A program made the position numbers and the translations under genes. DNA of 64,000 nucleotides from Myxococcus sp046520405 (GTDB lineage: Bacteria > Myxococcota > Myxococcia > Myxococcales > Myxococcaceae): assembly GCA_046520405.1 (NCBI GenBank), contig JBKGHI010000017.1:1-64000 (forward strand), read 5' to 3'. Below, piece after piece: positions 55,023-62,990 of this stretch (its first letter is position 1; every line of letters begins with the position of its first letter). The notes under the pieces are model-generated. The model made no database searches. It was not told where the DNA came from and saw nothing but the letters and a program-made list of their open reading frames with translations.

Positions 55023-56165
55023 ATGCCCAAGGTCTCAGTGAATGCGCCCAAGACCCCGGTAACAGAAGGAAGCAGTGGGGTTGCCGCAGCGACCCTGCCG
55101 AATGTGTGCAAGATGCCAGGGCCGCCGGCCCCGTTCGTTCCAACACCGCTGCCCAACATCGGCAAGAGCGGGACGGCTCCAAAGAACTACTCGAAGAGCG
55201 TCACAATCGAAGGGAAGAAGGTTGCGATTCGGGGCGCGACGTTTGGCTCCATGGGGGATGTGGCCAGTAAAGGAACCGGTGGCGGGGTGGTCTCCTCCAA
55301 TGTGGAAGGTCCGACGAGTTTCGTCGGGCCCGGTTCCATGGACACGAAGATCGAGGGTAAAAACGTCCAATTGCTTGGCGACCCGATGCTCAACAACTGC
55401 GGACCGAGCGGGAGCCCAGCCAACGCGGCGACGATGATGGGCGTGGTCCAGGCGTGCGGCACGGTCACTGCTGTCAACGGGAATGACAGGTGCCCACTTT
55501 GCAGGAAGCGCCATGGGCCCGAAAGTTCGCTTGAGGAGAACCCTACGACGAAGGTCAACGCGGGGCGGCTGGCTCAGCGGGTTGCGAGGAAGGTGCGCGC
55601 TGGCGAGCTCCCCAGTCCTTTTTCAACGATGCTGGGCGTGGTTCAGTGCAGGTGCGGCAAGAAGAGGACCTATGCGGATCACTCAGGGCCCACGCTCAAA
55701 GGCGTCTGTGACAGCATCGCGGACCTCAAATGGGTCGGTCCGGAGAGGGGCTTGCCGGTCGACGCCACGAAGCAAAAGGTCAAATCATTTCTCAAGGGGC
55801 GATTTGGTAGTCGAAGAACAGAGTTTGATAGGACGTGGGAGCGGCTTGAGTCTCGTTCAAGGAAGAGCAAGCTTGGCGAGACCTCGTCCGCGGCATATCC
55901 GCCCGGTTCCTGTGCTGGGCCCAAGGCACTTGTCTACTGCCTGGAGGACAATGCCTATCCAGGTGGCATCACCGAACGCTGGCATCACAGCGCCAAGCAG
56001 CCAGTTGATGCGAAAATCAAGTTTCGCGACGCGGAGAGTGGCGAGGAAGTCGAAGGTCAGTTCGGTCATGGCAAGACCGTTCCGCCCTGCATGACATGCA
56101 ACTTTCTCCTCCCCGCGATGCTCTGTCCTGAAGACAAGGTGCAGGAATGTCAACACACGAACTAG
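55023..56165 (+). CDS. DUF4150 (PAAR-like) effector with deaminase-like C-terminal toxin region
   Basis: 380 residues. N-terminus (~1-150) is DUF4150/PAAR-like ('PNVCKMPGPPAPFVPTPLPN', 'GATFGSMGDVASKGTGGG', 'GPGSMDTKIEGKNV'), which caps the VgrG spike. Residues ~155-225 hold a zinc-ribbon-like Cys set (Cys157, Cys160, His164, Cys209, Cys211). The C-terminus has 'SCAGPKALVYCLEDNAYPGGITERW' in parts (Cys297) and 'PPCMTC' (Cys356, Cys359), which together resemble the (H/C)xE...PCxxC zinc site of toxin deaminases. The first motif reads CAG instead of CxE, so the catalytic Glu is missing or elsewhere. GC is lower than upstream genes. Overlaps the immunity gene by 19 bases. Confidence 0.8.
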   Translation: MPKVSVNAPKTPVTEGSSGVAAATLPNVCKMPGPPAPFVPTPLPNIGKSGTAPKNYSKSVTIEGKKVAIRGATFGSMGDVASKGTGGGVVSSNVEGPTSFVGPGSMDTKIEGKNVQLLGDPMLNNCGPSGSPANAATMMGVVQACGTVTAVNGNDRCPLCRKRHGPESSLEENPTTKVNAGRLAQRVARKVRAGELPSPFSTMLGVVQCRCGKKRTYADHSGPTLKGVCDSIADLKWVGPERGLPVDATKQKVKSFLKGRFGSRRTEFDRTWERLESRSRKSKLGETSSAAYPPGSCAGPKALVYCLEDNAYPGGITERWHHSAKQPVDAKIKFRDAESGEEVEGQFGHGKTVPPCMTCNFLLPAMLCPEDKVQECQHTN

Positions 56166-56902
56166 CGGTTGAAGTGGAAGATCTGCTCCTGAGGATCGTT
56201 CCAGGACTTGGGGAGCAGTGGCAGGGGGCCAGCCCGGAAACGATCGCACAGATCGAGCGACTGGCAGGTCGGCCTCTGCCTCCGTTCTATCTGTGGTTCC
56301 TGCGTCGCATGGGACGTTGCATGGGGGCCTTGTCCTATCCGACCCTGGACTTCTCAGCAGAGCGCATTCTCCGCTGCTATACAGAGAAGACGCTCCATCC
56401 AGATCCACGGTTCCTGCTCATTGGATATGAGTCTGATGAGATGATGCCATTGCATCTCTTCTACGATTTCGACGCACCGGCACGGGGCGATGCGTTGGTG
56501 ACGGAGCGGTATGCCAATGGCGGAGAGCTGCATGACAGGTTCGAAACCCTGGGAGAAATGTTGGCCTGGGGGGCGCTCCTGAAGTTCAGGGTCAACACGA
56601 TGCCTCAGCGATGTGAGGGGATGCTCTCTTGTGATGAGCCAGATCTCCTCGCCCATCTCGATCAGGTGATGGTCAGCCAGGGCTTCACCAAACCGATGAC
56701 AACCGGTCCTCGTTGTGGACTGTATGAGCGGAACGATGTGGTCTTGATATGCGAGCGCACGCCTCGAGATGAACTCCTGGGAAACCAGGCCTTTACGTTG
56801 GGCGGTCGTGACGCCGGAGCCCTTAGAAGGCTTCTGGGGAAGCTCTCCACTGAGTCCTCGTTGGAGGTCGAAGTCGACGAATGGACCCCGGCGCTTGGAT
56901 GA
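56147..56902 (+). CDS. SMI1/KNR4 (SUKH) family immunity protein
   Basis: 251 residues. 'ASPETIAQIERLAGRPLPPFYLWFLRRMG' is the SUKH signature (helix ending in Glu-x-x-x-Gly, then Leu-Pro-x-x-(F/Y)). 'RFLLIGYESDEMMPLHLFYDF' is the expected strand pair. SUKH proteins are immunity partners for diverse nuclease and deaminase toxins in T6SS, CDI and polymorphic systems. Its start lies 19 bases inside the effector gene, the usual toxin-immunity overlap. Together they form the variable tip of this cassette. Confidence 0.85.
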   Translation: MSTHELAVEVEDLLLRIVPGLGEQWQGASPETIAQIERLAGRPLPPFYLWFLRRMGRCMGALSYPTLDFSAERILRCYTEKTLHPDPRFLLIGYESDEMMPLHLFYDFDAPARGDALVTERYANGGELHDRFETLGEMLAWGALLKFRVNTMPQRCEGMLSCDEPDLLAHLDQVMVSQGFTKPMTTGPRCGLYERNDVVLICERTPRDELLGNQAFTLGGRDAGALRRLLGKLSTESSLEVEVDEWTPALG

Positions 56903-57355
56903 CTCTCATGGAGCCCTTGCTCGGAGAAGGCTCCATCACGCTTGCGCAGTGCTGTTCGATTTCATTGTTGCCGCGCACCTTTGTTGATGGTCCGGTGAGC
57001 CGCTTGGTTGATGGCCTCCGGACTACGGTTCCCGAGCCGCGTCAAGGCATTGGTCGGCTCCGGCGGTGGCCTTCGGGCAGTCCTGACTCGACCGGAGAAC
57101 CGCAGGATGGGAGCATTCAGTTCCGCTTCTCGCGGAGACTGCTGTTGCCTCAATGGCTTGGGTCCCCTCACGAGCGTGATTTCTGGTGGTCCGGCTCCGC
57201 GATGGCATTTTCTGCGCCTCTCCTCGCGAGCCCTTCAAATAGCGTGCGCGGCAAGAGCAAAGAGCAATCGGCCCCAATCGGCCAGCTCTGAACGAGCAGG
57301 TGCCGCGATCCGTTTGGCCGACCCGGACGCGGTTCGTTACCCCGGTCCCGGACCG
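56903..57355. other. Non-coding stretch between immunity gene and right repeat
   Basis: About 450 bases. Small open frames on both strands have no family match, and composition is intermediate between the lower-GC effector pair and the chromosome. It may hold remnants of an earlier toxin or mobile DNA, but I see no terminal repeats, transposase motif or tRNA end. No feature assigned. Confidence 0.4.
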
Positions 57356-58006
57356 TCAGATGAGCGCCTTGATGAGGAGGTAGAGGACGTAGAGGGCCCA
57401 AGGCACTGCGGCGAGCAGCCCGAGGATGCCGAGCAGGCCGGCCCAGACGGGGTAGCCCTTGCGCCACGGGAGGAGCAGGAAGGTGCCTCCGGCGAGCGCG
57501 GGCAGGGGCAGGAGGTTGAGGGCGGCCAGCTTCGCGCTCATCAGGCCCCAGGCGCGCATCAGGTCGCCGTCCTGGAGGAGCGCCAGGAAGCGCTCCACGC
57601 GGCTGGGGAGCAGCGAGGGCTCGAAGGGGATGGCGAAGCCGCTCACGAAGTGGCGCAGGCCCTCCGAGGGCCCCAGGCAGGCCATGGCGATGGCGACCTG
57701 CACGGCCCAGGGCAGGAGGATGACGGCGGCGTGCAGGGGCGGGGAGAGCTGGAGCAGGCGGCTCTGGGTGGGGGCGCCCTCGGAGGTGGGCTCGTCGAAG
57801 CTCACCGCGCTGCCGAGCGCGAGGGGGCGGAAGGCCCAGAGGATGCTCCCCAGGCGGGCGGAGAGCAGGGTGGGGCCGTAGCCGAGGACGACGGACACGG
57901 GCCGAGCGCCCAGGGTGCTGGCCACGGCGGCCTGAGCCAGCGCCCAGAGGGCGTTGACGGCGAAGAAGAGCATCCAGAGCCAGAAGAGTTGGGACAGGCG
58001 GTCCAT
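57356..58006 (-). CDS. M50-like (site-2-protease fold) membrane protein lacking catalytic residues
   Basis: 216 residues with about five membrane segments. 'VLGYGPTLLSARLG...FRPLALG' and 'LAALNLLPLPALAGGTFLLLPW' recall the M50 motifs 'GFGP.L...PLGG' and 'NLLPxxxLDGG'. Where M50 enzymes have HExxH in the first helix, this has 'NALWALAQ', and the DG Asp is Ala. It is thus at best a pseudoprotease. ATG 58006 is divergent from the gene at 58125, almost abutting it. This is the intact parent of the truncated copy at 50745. Confidence 0.6.
   Translation of the reverse strand: MDRLSQLFWLWMLFFAVNALWALAQAAVASTLGARPVSVVLGYGPTLLSARLGSILWAFRPLALGSAVSFDEPTSEGAPTQSRLLQLSPPLHAAVILLPWAVQVAIAMACLGPSEGLRHFVSGFAIPFEPSLLPSRVERFLALLQDGDLMRAWGLMSAKLAALNLLPLPALAGGTFLLLPWRKGYPVWAGLLGILGLLAAVPWALYVLYLLIKALI
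57452..57901. repeat. 450-bp direct repeat, right copy (identical to 50841-51290)
   Basis: Lies inside the intact M50-like gene. Same orientation as the left copy; the 6.6 kb between contains the TIGR02270-DUF2169-thiolase-effector-immunity cassette. Confidence 0.88.
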
Positions 58007-58067
58007 GCGGTGCGTCCCTGTCTACCATGACCCGGGGTGGCATCCGGGAGAGGGAGGGGGGCGGGCT

Positions 58068-58150
58068 CCAATCCTCCTGGAGCGTGGCGCCGCGTCTCTG
58101 GTAGGCATCCGGGCCGAGGAACACATGGCCTACGGCATCGCGAATCACCT
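58068..58150. repeat. Second repeat block, right copy (matches 51298-51380)
   Basis: Overlaps the 5' end of the gene starting at 58125. In frame it reads 'APILLERGAASLVGI', hinting that the coding region may begin further upstream than ATG 58125. Confidence 0.78.
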
Positions 58151-59090
58151 CTGGATTCATGGGAGCCCGGACCGGTCCAGGGTCCGGCAGTGGATGGACG
58201 CCGCGCTGGGGACGTCGTTCGGGGAGCCGCCTCGGAGCGACATCGTCGTCGCGGACGTCTTCCAGTTCGGGCCGGCGCTGACGCTCATCGACGTGCAGGT
58301 GCTCGGTGCGCCGCGCGTCGTCGAAGGCGAGGCGGAGGCGGCGGAGCAGGACGGCTTCCTGACGCGCGTGGCCAGCCTGGCGAAGGAAGCGGGCTTCAAG
58401 TGTACGCGGGTGTGGATGGGCGACGTGGGCACCATGGCGTGGGAGCTGGAGTCCCAGGGCGAGGAGGGCGTGCCCGTGGGTGCGAAGCGGGAGGACGAGG
58501 CGCTGCGCACGCTGGGGCCGGATGGGTGGAACGTGGACCCGCTGGCGCCCGTTGTTGCGCGCGAGGTGATTCGGAGCATCGTCAAGCTGCCGCTGGAGGA
58601 GGTCCACCACTACATCGACTGGGCGGTGAGCTGCCGCAGCGCGATGGCGGCGGGGACGCCGGTGGAGGGCTTCAATTTGACGCGAGCGTCGCGGCTGATG
58701 GCCACGCACTACCTGGTGTGGAAGGGGAAGGTGCTGCCCAAGCCGACGCCGGTGAGCGAGATGGCGCCGAAGCTGGGCCGGGCCCGGAGGATGCGCAGGG
58801 CGGCGACATTGGTGCCTGCGGCGCGGGTTTGGGGACTGGTGCTGCTGGTGGCGTTCGTGGTGCCCGCGGTGCTGTACCACTTCATCTTCGCCCCGCCTGT
58901 GGAGAGCCCGGTGAAGGGCTTCGTGCTCAGCGGTGTGATGACGCTGGTCTGGGCCCTGTTCGCCCTAGTGCGGTTTGATGACTTCCAAGGCCGGCCGGTG
59001 CGACTACCGTGGAGGATGGCGCTGTTCGTCGGTGGCCAACTCGTGGTGGGGGCTCTGATGTTTGTTCTTTATAGCGTGTGGCACAGCTAG
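58125..59090 (+). CDS. Hypothetical protein with C-terminal membrane segments
   Basis: 321 residues from ATG 58125, which follows GAGGA by five bases. The frame is open upstream to at least ATG 58005. The N-terminal ~215 residues look soluble ('DIVVADVFQFGPALTLIDVQVLG', 'WELESQGEEGVPVGAKREDEALRTLGPDGW'). The C-terminal part has three membrane helices (about 229-249, 258-278, 295-317). I do not recognise the family. Divergent from the M50-like gene; the region between them is what the left repeat lacks. Confidence 0.65.
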   Translation: MAYGIANHLWIHGSPDRSRVRQWMDAALGTSFGEPPRSDIVVADVFQFGPALTLIDVQVLGAPRVVEGEAEAAEQDGFLTRVASLAKEAGFKCTRVWMGDVGTMAWELESQGEEGVPVGAKREDEALRTLGPDGWNVDPLAPVVAREVIRSIVKLPLEEVHHYIDWAVSCRSAMAAGTPVEGFNLTRASRLMATHYLVWKGKVLPKPTPVSEMAPKLGRARRMRRAATLVPAARVWGLVLLVAFVVPAVLYHFIFAPPVESPVKGFVLSGVMTLVWALFALVRFDDFQGRPVRLPWRMALFVGGQLVVGALMFVLYSVWHS

Positions 59091-59115
59091 AAAGTGTCCG
59101 CTGGGCTGCCTGCCC

Positions 59116-60186
59116 TTACTGTGGGGGGATGTTCTTCTCAATCCACGTGTTCATTCTGGCGACCGTTACATAACGGGCGCCCGTGCCCTTGAACAGCGAA
59201 GAGAATTCCGCCCAGTGGGTTAATATGGTTTCGCGAATACTCTGCGCATCTACGTGACTTTTTGCGCGTATTGCCATGACGCAATCGGACAATTGAACGT
59301 AAAGATCGGATGGGACGATTGCGATTTGATTGCGACTGACCTCACCTACTCGCGGAAAGACAACTGCAGGTCCTAAGACGAGTCCTCTCTTGATTGGATG
59401 CACCTGAGGCAAGCTCAATCGTACCCCGCTTGCTAACGAACCAAGCGATGTTGTGTGCAGAAAGGGCACTCCATTCTTCAACTTCTTGGCCTCGTGCCTG
59501 GGGAGGCCGCCACGAACTAGCCTCTCATGCCTAGGTTCATTTGGAGTTCGTCGAGGAACGGACCGGAGTGCAGGTCGAATCTCTTCGCGCCGCCAGCCGA
59601 CCACAAGTATTGCGCGCGCCCGCGTCCCACTAAATGCTGTCCTCGGAAGTCTCTCGGTTTCAGCCCACTCGAAATGTCGCCCAAGATATGCACGAGCCGT
59701 TGCATCAAGCTGTGAGTATGCAGCTGATTCCGGGAGTATTGCGGCAAATCCAACTCTGGGATTGAAGGACTCGATGCTCTCAAGCAAGTAGCGCATCGCC
59801 AAACTGGTTCGAAAAGACCCAGTTTGATGTCGGAAGATGTGCCCCTTGGTGAATCCCATGCTAAAAGGTGGATTGGCGACAACTAGATCGCAGTCAGTCG
59901 CGGCTAGGTGGGCTGCAGATCGCTGCCTTGAACGACGCGATAACATATTCGCGCGCGAAACGACCCAGAGCGGACGGTTACGGCGAAGCTTTCGAATAGC
60001 AGTCTTGTCGACATCTATGCCTAAGAGGCAAGCTTTCGGAAATACTTTAGCGATCGCATCTAGAAGTCGACCATCGCCACACGCAGGATCGATCACCACT
60101 GAGACTTGGCGGCGGCTGAATGCTGCCGCCAATCGCTCGGCAACATCTATCGGCGTATAGTACTTGTCGAAAGAAGCAAGCGTCAT
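59116..60186 (-). CDS. N6-adenine-specific DNA methyltransferase
   Basis: 356 residues. 'FDKYYTPIDVAERLAAAF' opening, SAM motif 'VIDPACGDGRLLDAI' (residues 32-45) and catalytic 'VVANPPFSMG' (NPPF 105-108) define a gamma-type N6-adenine methylase. The C-terminal ~130 residues ('GVPFLHTTSLGSLASGV', then 'GLVLGPAVVFPRVGEVSRNQIAI') resemble a target-recognition module as in type I S or type IIG subunits. No restriction nuclease motif is seen. Fourth gene of the lower-GC minus operon, starting immediately (0 bases) after the preceding stop. Confidence 0.87.
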   Translation of the reverse strand: MTLASFDKYYTPIDVAERLAAAFSRRQVSVVIDPACGDGRLLDAIAKVFPKACLLGIDVDKTAIRKLRRNRPLWVVSRANMLSRRSRQRSAAHLAATDCDLVVANPPFSMGFTKGHIFRHQTGSFRTSLAMRYLLESIESFNPRVGFAAILPESAAYSQLDATARAYLGRHFEWAETERLPRTAFSGTRARAILVVGWRREEIRPALRSVPRRTPNEPRHERLVRGGLPRHEAKKLKNGVPFLHTTSLGSLASGVRLSLPQVHPIKRGLVLGPAVVFPRVGEVSRNQIAIVPSDLYVQLSDCVMAIRAKSHVDAQSIRETILTHWAEFSSLFKGTGARYVTVARMNTWIEKNIPPQ

Positions 60187-61113
60187 TTATTTAATGGTGT
60201 AGATGTGGATTCGACCAATTCCCCGGCTCCGGTTGGCCTTTCGCTTCGGGTGATCATACATTAATTCGGAGGATTCCGGGTTTTCGAGGGCATAGAGTAC
60301 TGCGCCTAATGCTTGCGGTTTTGTTCCTATAGGGGCTATATACATGTATCTATCTGGAAAGTCTCGCTGAATTTCTGCGAGAATGTGTTGCGCCTCAAAT
60401 GGGCAACTGGCCCTTGCTAGTCTGATGTCTCCCAACGCGCGCTGGTCTTCAAGGAAGTCTCTATTGCTTGCAACTGCGTGTGCCGGGAATTCGATCCTGT
60501 AACCAGGAAGTCCGACTATTGGTATTGTTTTGGGGATAGGGTCAAGGTTCATTGCGAGCGACTTGACTCTCATTCCTTCGAAGCCGAGGAATGGAACAAA
60601 TATTGCGTTGGTCTCATCTTCCGGGCCGCGAAGTCGTGCGAATCCTGGTAGCGGCGATAGGCCGTTGAATCCTTCGCTCAAGTCAAAGACAGTGAACGAT
60701 GACGGGCTGTTATGGACTTTGTAGCTAATTGGTTCCGCATACACAGTCCATACGGAGTTGCAGATGCCTATTGCAGATCTGAGAATTGGCGCCCAGACGT
60801 GGTGACTCAGGCCTGATATGTCGATATAGGCGGCGCTGGTGTTTTCAAAGAGAGCTGAGATTTGCTCTTCATTTCTAAGTGCGATGCTCCACTGTTTGTT
60901 ACTGCGGCTCACTGTAATCTCATCAGCATCCTCTCTCGTGACGGCAATGCATTTCTGGGGTGCGACCGTTGCTCGATGCTGCCAGATAGGGAGAGCGCTG
61001 CGCTCATCTGGCCCAGATGAGGCATAGATGCATACTGGAGCTTCAAGAATGTCGGCAATGGATAGCTGTGTGAATGTTCTCGTGCGTAAGTTGTGTCGAG
61101 TCGCGTTGGTCAT
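60187..61113 (-). CDS. Unknown protein of the ATPase/PRTase/methylase operon
   Basis: 308 residues with no family I recognise. No membrane segment or signal. Blocks such as 'VCIYASSGPDERSALPIWQH', 'FVPFLGFEGMRVKSLAMN', 'AHAVASNRDFLEDQRALGDIRLARASCPFEAQHILAEIQRDFPD' (parts) and 'YIAPIGTKPQALGAVLYALEN' suggest an alpha/beta fold. The 'GTKPQALGAVLYAL' end could be a ligand-binding or catalytic helix start. Overlaps the ATPase gene by 4 bases (ATGA), so it belongs to the same unit. It could be sensor or effector; undetermined. Confidence 0.75.
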   Translation of the reverse strand: MTNATRHNLRTRTFTQLSIADILEAPVCIYASSGPDERSALPIWQHRATVAPQKCIAVTREDADEITVSRSNKQWSIALRNEEQISALFENTSAAYIDISGLSHHVWAPILRSAIGICNSVWTVYAEPISYKVHNSPSSFTVFDLSEGFNGLSPLPGFARLRGPEDETNAIFVPFLGFEGMRVKSLAMNLDPIPKTIPIVGLPGYRIEFPAHAVASNRDFLEDQRALGDIRLARASCPFEAQHILAEIQRDFPDRYMYIAPIGTKPQALGAVLYALENPESSELMYDHPKRKANRSRGIGRIHIYTIK

Positions 61114-62990
61114 TGGGCGCCGCCTCCATCATAGAATGCTGAGAACATGGCCAGTTGCTCGGGCATCTCGTCCGCACTCGAAGTGACTCGGCCTTTCAGG
61201 AGGGTCGACATTGCGCGGCTTGGGTCGTCACCGATTAGCATCAGCAACGCCTCTGCTTTGAATGTGACTCTTCTCTTCTTCCTGTGTGAGAACTCGAAGA
61301 ATGGGCAGAAGATGGGGTGGAGCCGAAACTCGTCGTCCTTCATCTCGTGAGTGCTTGTGGCTTTTGTTCTAGTGGCAGCTTCTAATGCCAGGTGACCTAC
61401 GCCGTCGTATATTATGTGAAGAAGTTCGTTCTTCTTGGTTTGGTCGCCGCTGAGGACGAACGAACTGACTTCTGGAGTATGTCCCTGTGGCGAGCGGGCG
61501 AACTCAAAAAACACTTTGCCGAGACCAAGGACGAGGCGTTTGAGTTCGCCACCTCGTTCGCTAAGCCCCTCAAGCTGTTCCAGTCGACGTTTTGCGACGG
61601 TTTTTGCGGCTTCAGTTTGTGCTTTTTGGCTGATGCGGACTGGTATTCCAGCCTCGTCGGTTGTTGTTGCGAAATGACGTAGGATACTTTCGTCGACCAA
61701 TTCGAGGAAGTATCGAATGTTTCCCGAGGCCAAGCTCAGGAATGTGGTGATGCCGCAGTAGTATTTTCGAATGCGGACGCCTTTTCTTCCCTTTGATAGC
61801 CAGAATAGGCTCGCGTATCCGTAGTTATTTATTCGGTCGTTCCATTGTTCTGGATTGCGCATCCAGTCGAGTGCTAATTGATCAATGGGCTCGCCTTCGA
61901 CCTCTGCCCAGTATTTGAGGAAGTATATGTCTTCCTTGCGCTGAGTGGTTGCCCATTTTTGAATGTCTGGATTTTTTGCCGTTTTGAGTTCAGCGAGGAC
62001 TTGGTCAGAGATTTCTCCCGCGCCCAGTACAAGGGCTTCATCCCTTCGTGAGTATTCCTGTAAAAGGTTCTTGATGTCTGAATCAACGCTTGCGCCCAGT
62101 TCGTTGGCTCGCTGGAGACGAATTGATGCGATTGCTAAGGCGAATTTTTCAAAAATGTCTTCGTCGGTAGCAATGTCGATTTCGTCATAGTCCTCAGGCG
62201 CCCGTAGTAGGTCCGACTCGTCCAGGGTTTGACGGCTTAGGATGCCATAGCGTCGGACTCCGATCTTGTAAGAGAGAGGGAGTTCGCAGTGCTTTATGTA
62301 CGTGTTGATAATTTTTTGTTGTGAGGCGAGAAGGTTTTCGTATTCGTCGACGCAGCAGAAAATAATTCTTTTGTTGAGTTCAGGGCAGCCTTGGAGCAGA
62401 TCGACAAATGCTCGCACGGGGGCCTCGGGCATCGAAATGACGGGAGGCGTTGTTCTGCCGATGTTGTTTACGTACAATTCAAGTAAGTTGAGGGATGTTC
62501 GAAGCTTGCTGCTCAGTGAACTTAGTGAGGTTACCTCATGCAGATTCAGAGTTTCGGAGACGTCACGTAGAGTCTCAAAGCTCGGATTCGGCCATCCCTC
62601 GTTGTCTACAAGCCATGAGTAGAGTCGTGCCAGTTCGGTTGTTACGAGTAGATTGAAATAATGGGAGAATAGTCGATTCCATTCTTCTGAATCCAGTCCC
62701 GACCCTTGAAATGCTCTTACTCTGTTTTTGTTGATGCGAAGGTATACGCCCAGATAGGGCAAGTGCTTCCCTTGTGCTAGTCTGAGGCGAGATGCTGTAG
62801 CATCGTAGCGTAAGCTTCTCAGTGCAGTTGTTTTTCCGGTTCCTCTTCCTCCGATGAGGACGCACGGCTTTCGAGATTCAAGACTGCCGAAGTATGTTGG
62901 TCGGATAAAAAGACTGGCGAATAGGTCCGGCCTCCATTCAGCTCGATAGTCACCAAACATGTCAGACAGGGCTTCGCTTGTCGCGTTCAT
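61110..62990 (-). CDS. ORC/CDC6-like AAA ATPase of a defence-type operon
   Basis: 626 residues from ATG 62990, which overlaps the upstream stop as TAATG. N-terminal 'MFGDYRAEWRPDLFASLFIRPTYFGSLESRKPCVLIGGRGTGKTTALRSLRYDA' in blocks gives Walker A 'GGRGTGKT' (residues 47-54). Walker B is 'IIFCCVDEYENL' (Asp215, Glu216). The layout matches proteins annotated as ORC-CDC6 family AAA ATPases in defence islands. The C-terminal half (after ~400) is helical with unknown function. Likely the nucleotide-driven switch of the operon. Codon use is AT-richer than the chromosome. Confidence 0.82.
   Translation of the reverse strand: MNATSEALSDMFGDYRAEWRPDLFASLFIRPTYFGSLESRKPCVLIGGRGTGKTTALRSLRYDATASRLRLAQGKHLPYLGVYLRINKNRVRAFQGSGLDSEEWNRLFSHYFNLLVTTELARLYSWLVDNEGWPNPSFETLRDVSETLNLHEVTSLSSLSSKLRTSLNLLELYVNNIGRTTPPVISMPEAPVRAFVDLLQGCPELNKRIIFCCVDEYENLLASQQKIINTYIKHCELPLSYKIGVRRYGILSRQTLDESDLLRAPEDYDEIDIATDEDIFEKFALAIASIRLQRANELGASVDSDIKNLLQEYSRRDEALVLGAGEISDQVLAELKTAKNPDIQKWATTQRKEDIYFLKYWAEVEGEPIDQLALDWMRNPEQWNDRINNYGYASLFWLSKGRKGVRIRKYYCGITTFLSLASGNIRYFLELVDESILRHFATTTDEAGIPVRISQKAQTEAAKTVAKRRLEQLEGLSERGGELKRLVLGLGKVFFEFARSPQGHTPEVSSFVLSGDQTKKNELLHIIYDGVGHLALEAATRTKATSTHEMKDDEFRLHPIFCPFFEFSHRKKRRVTFKAEALLMLIGDDPSRAMSTLLKGRVTSSADEMPEQLAMFSAFYDGGGAQ

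Noticed and set aside
56903..57355. Possible transposase remnant beside the immunity gene
   Set aside because: No DDE-type or recombinase motif, terminal inverted repeat or target duplication could be seen.
57168..58880. A 570-codon minus-strand frame spanning the right repeat
   Set aside because: Proline/arginine-rich and crosses two real genes and a repeat; the same peptide recurs at the left repeat only because the DNA is duplicated.
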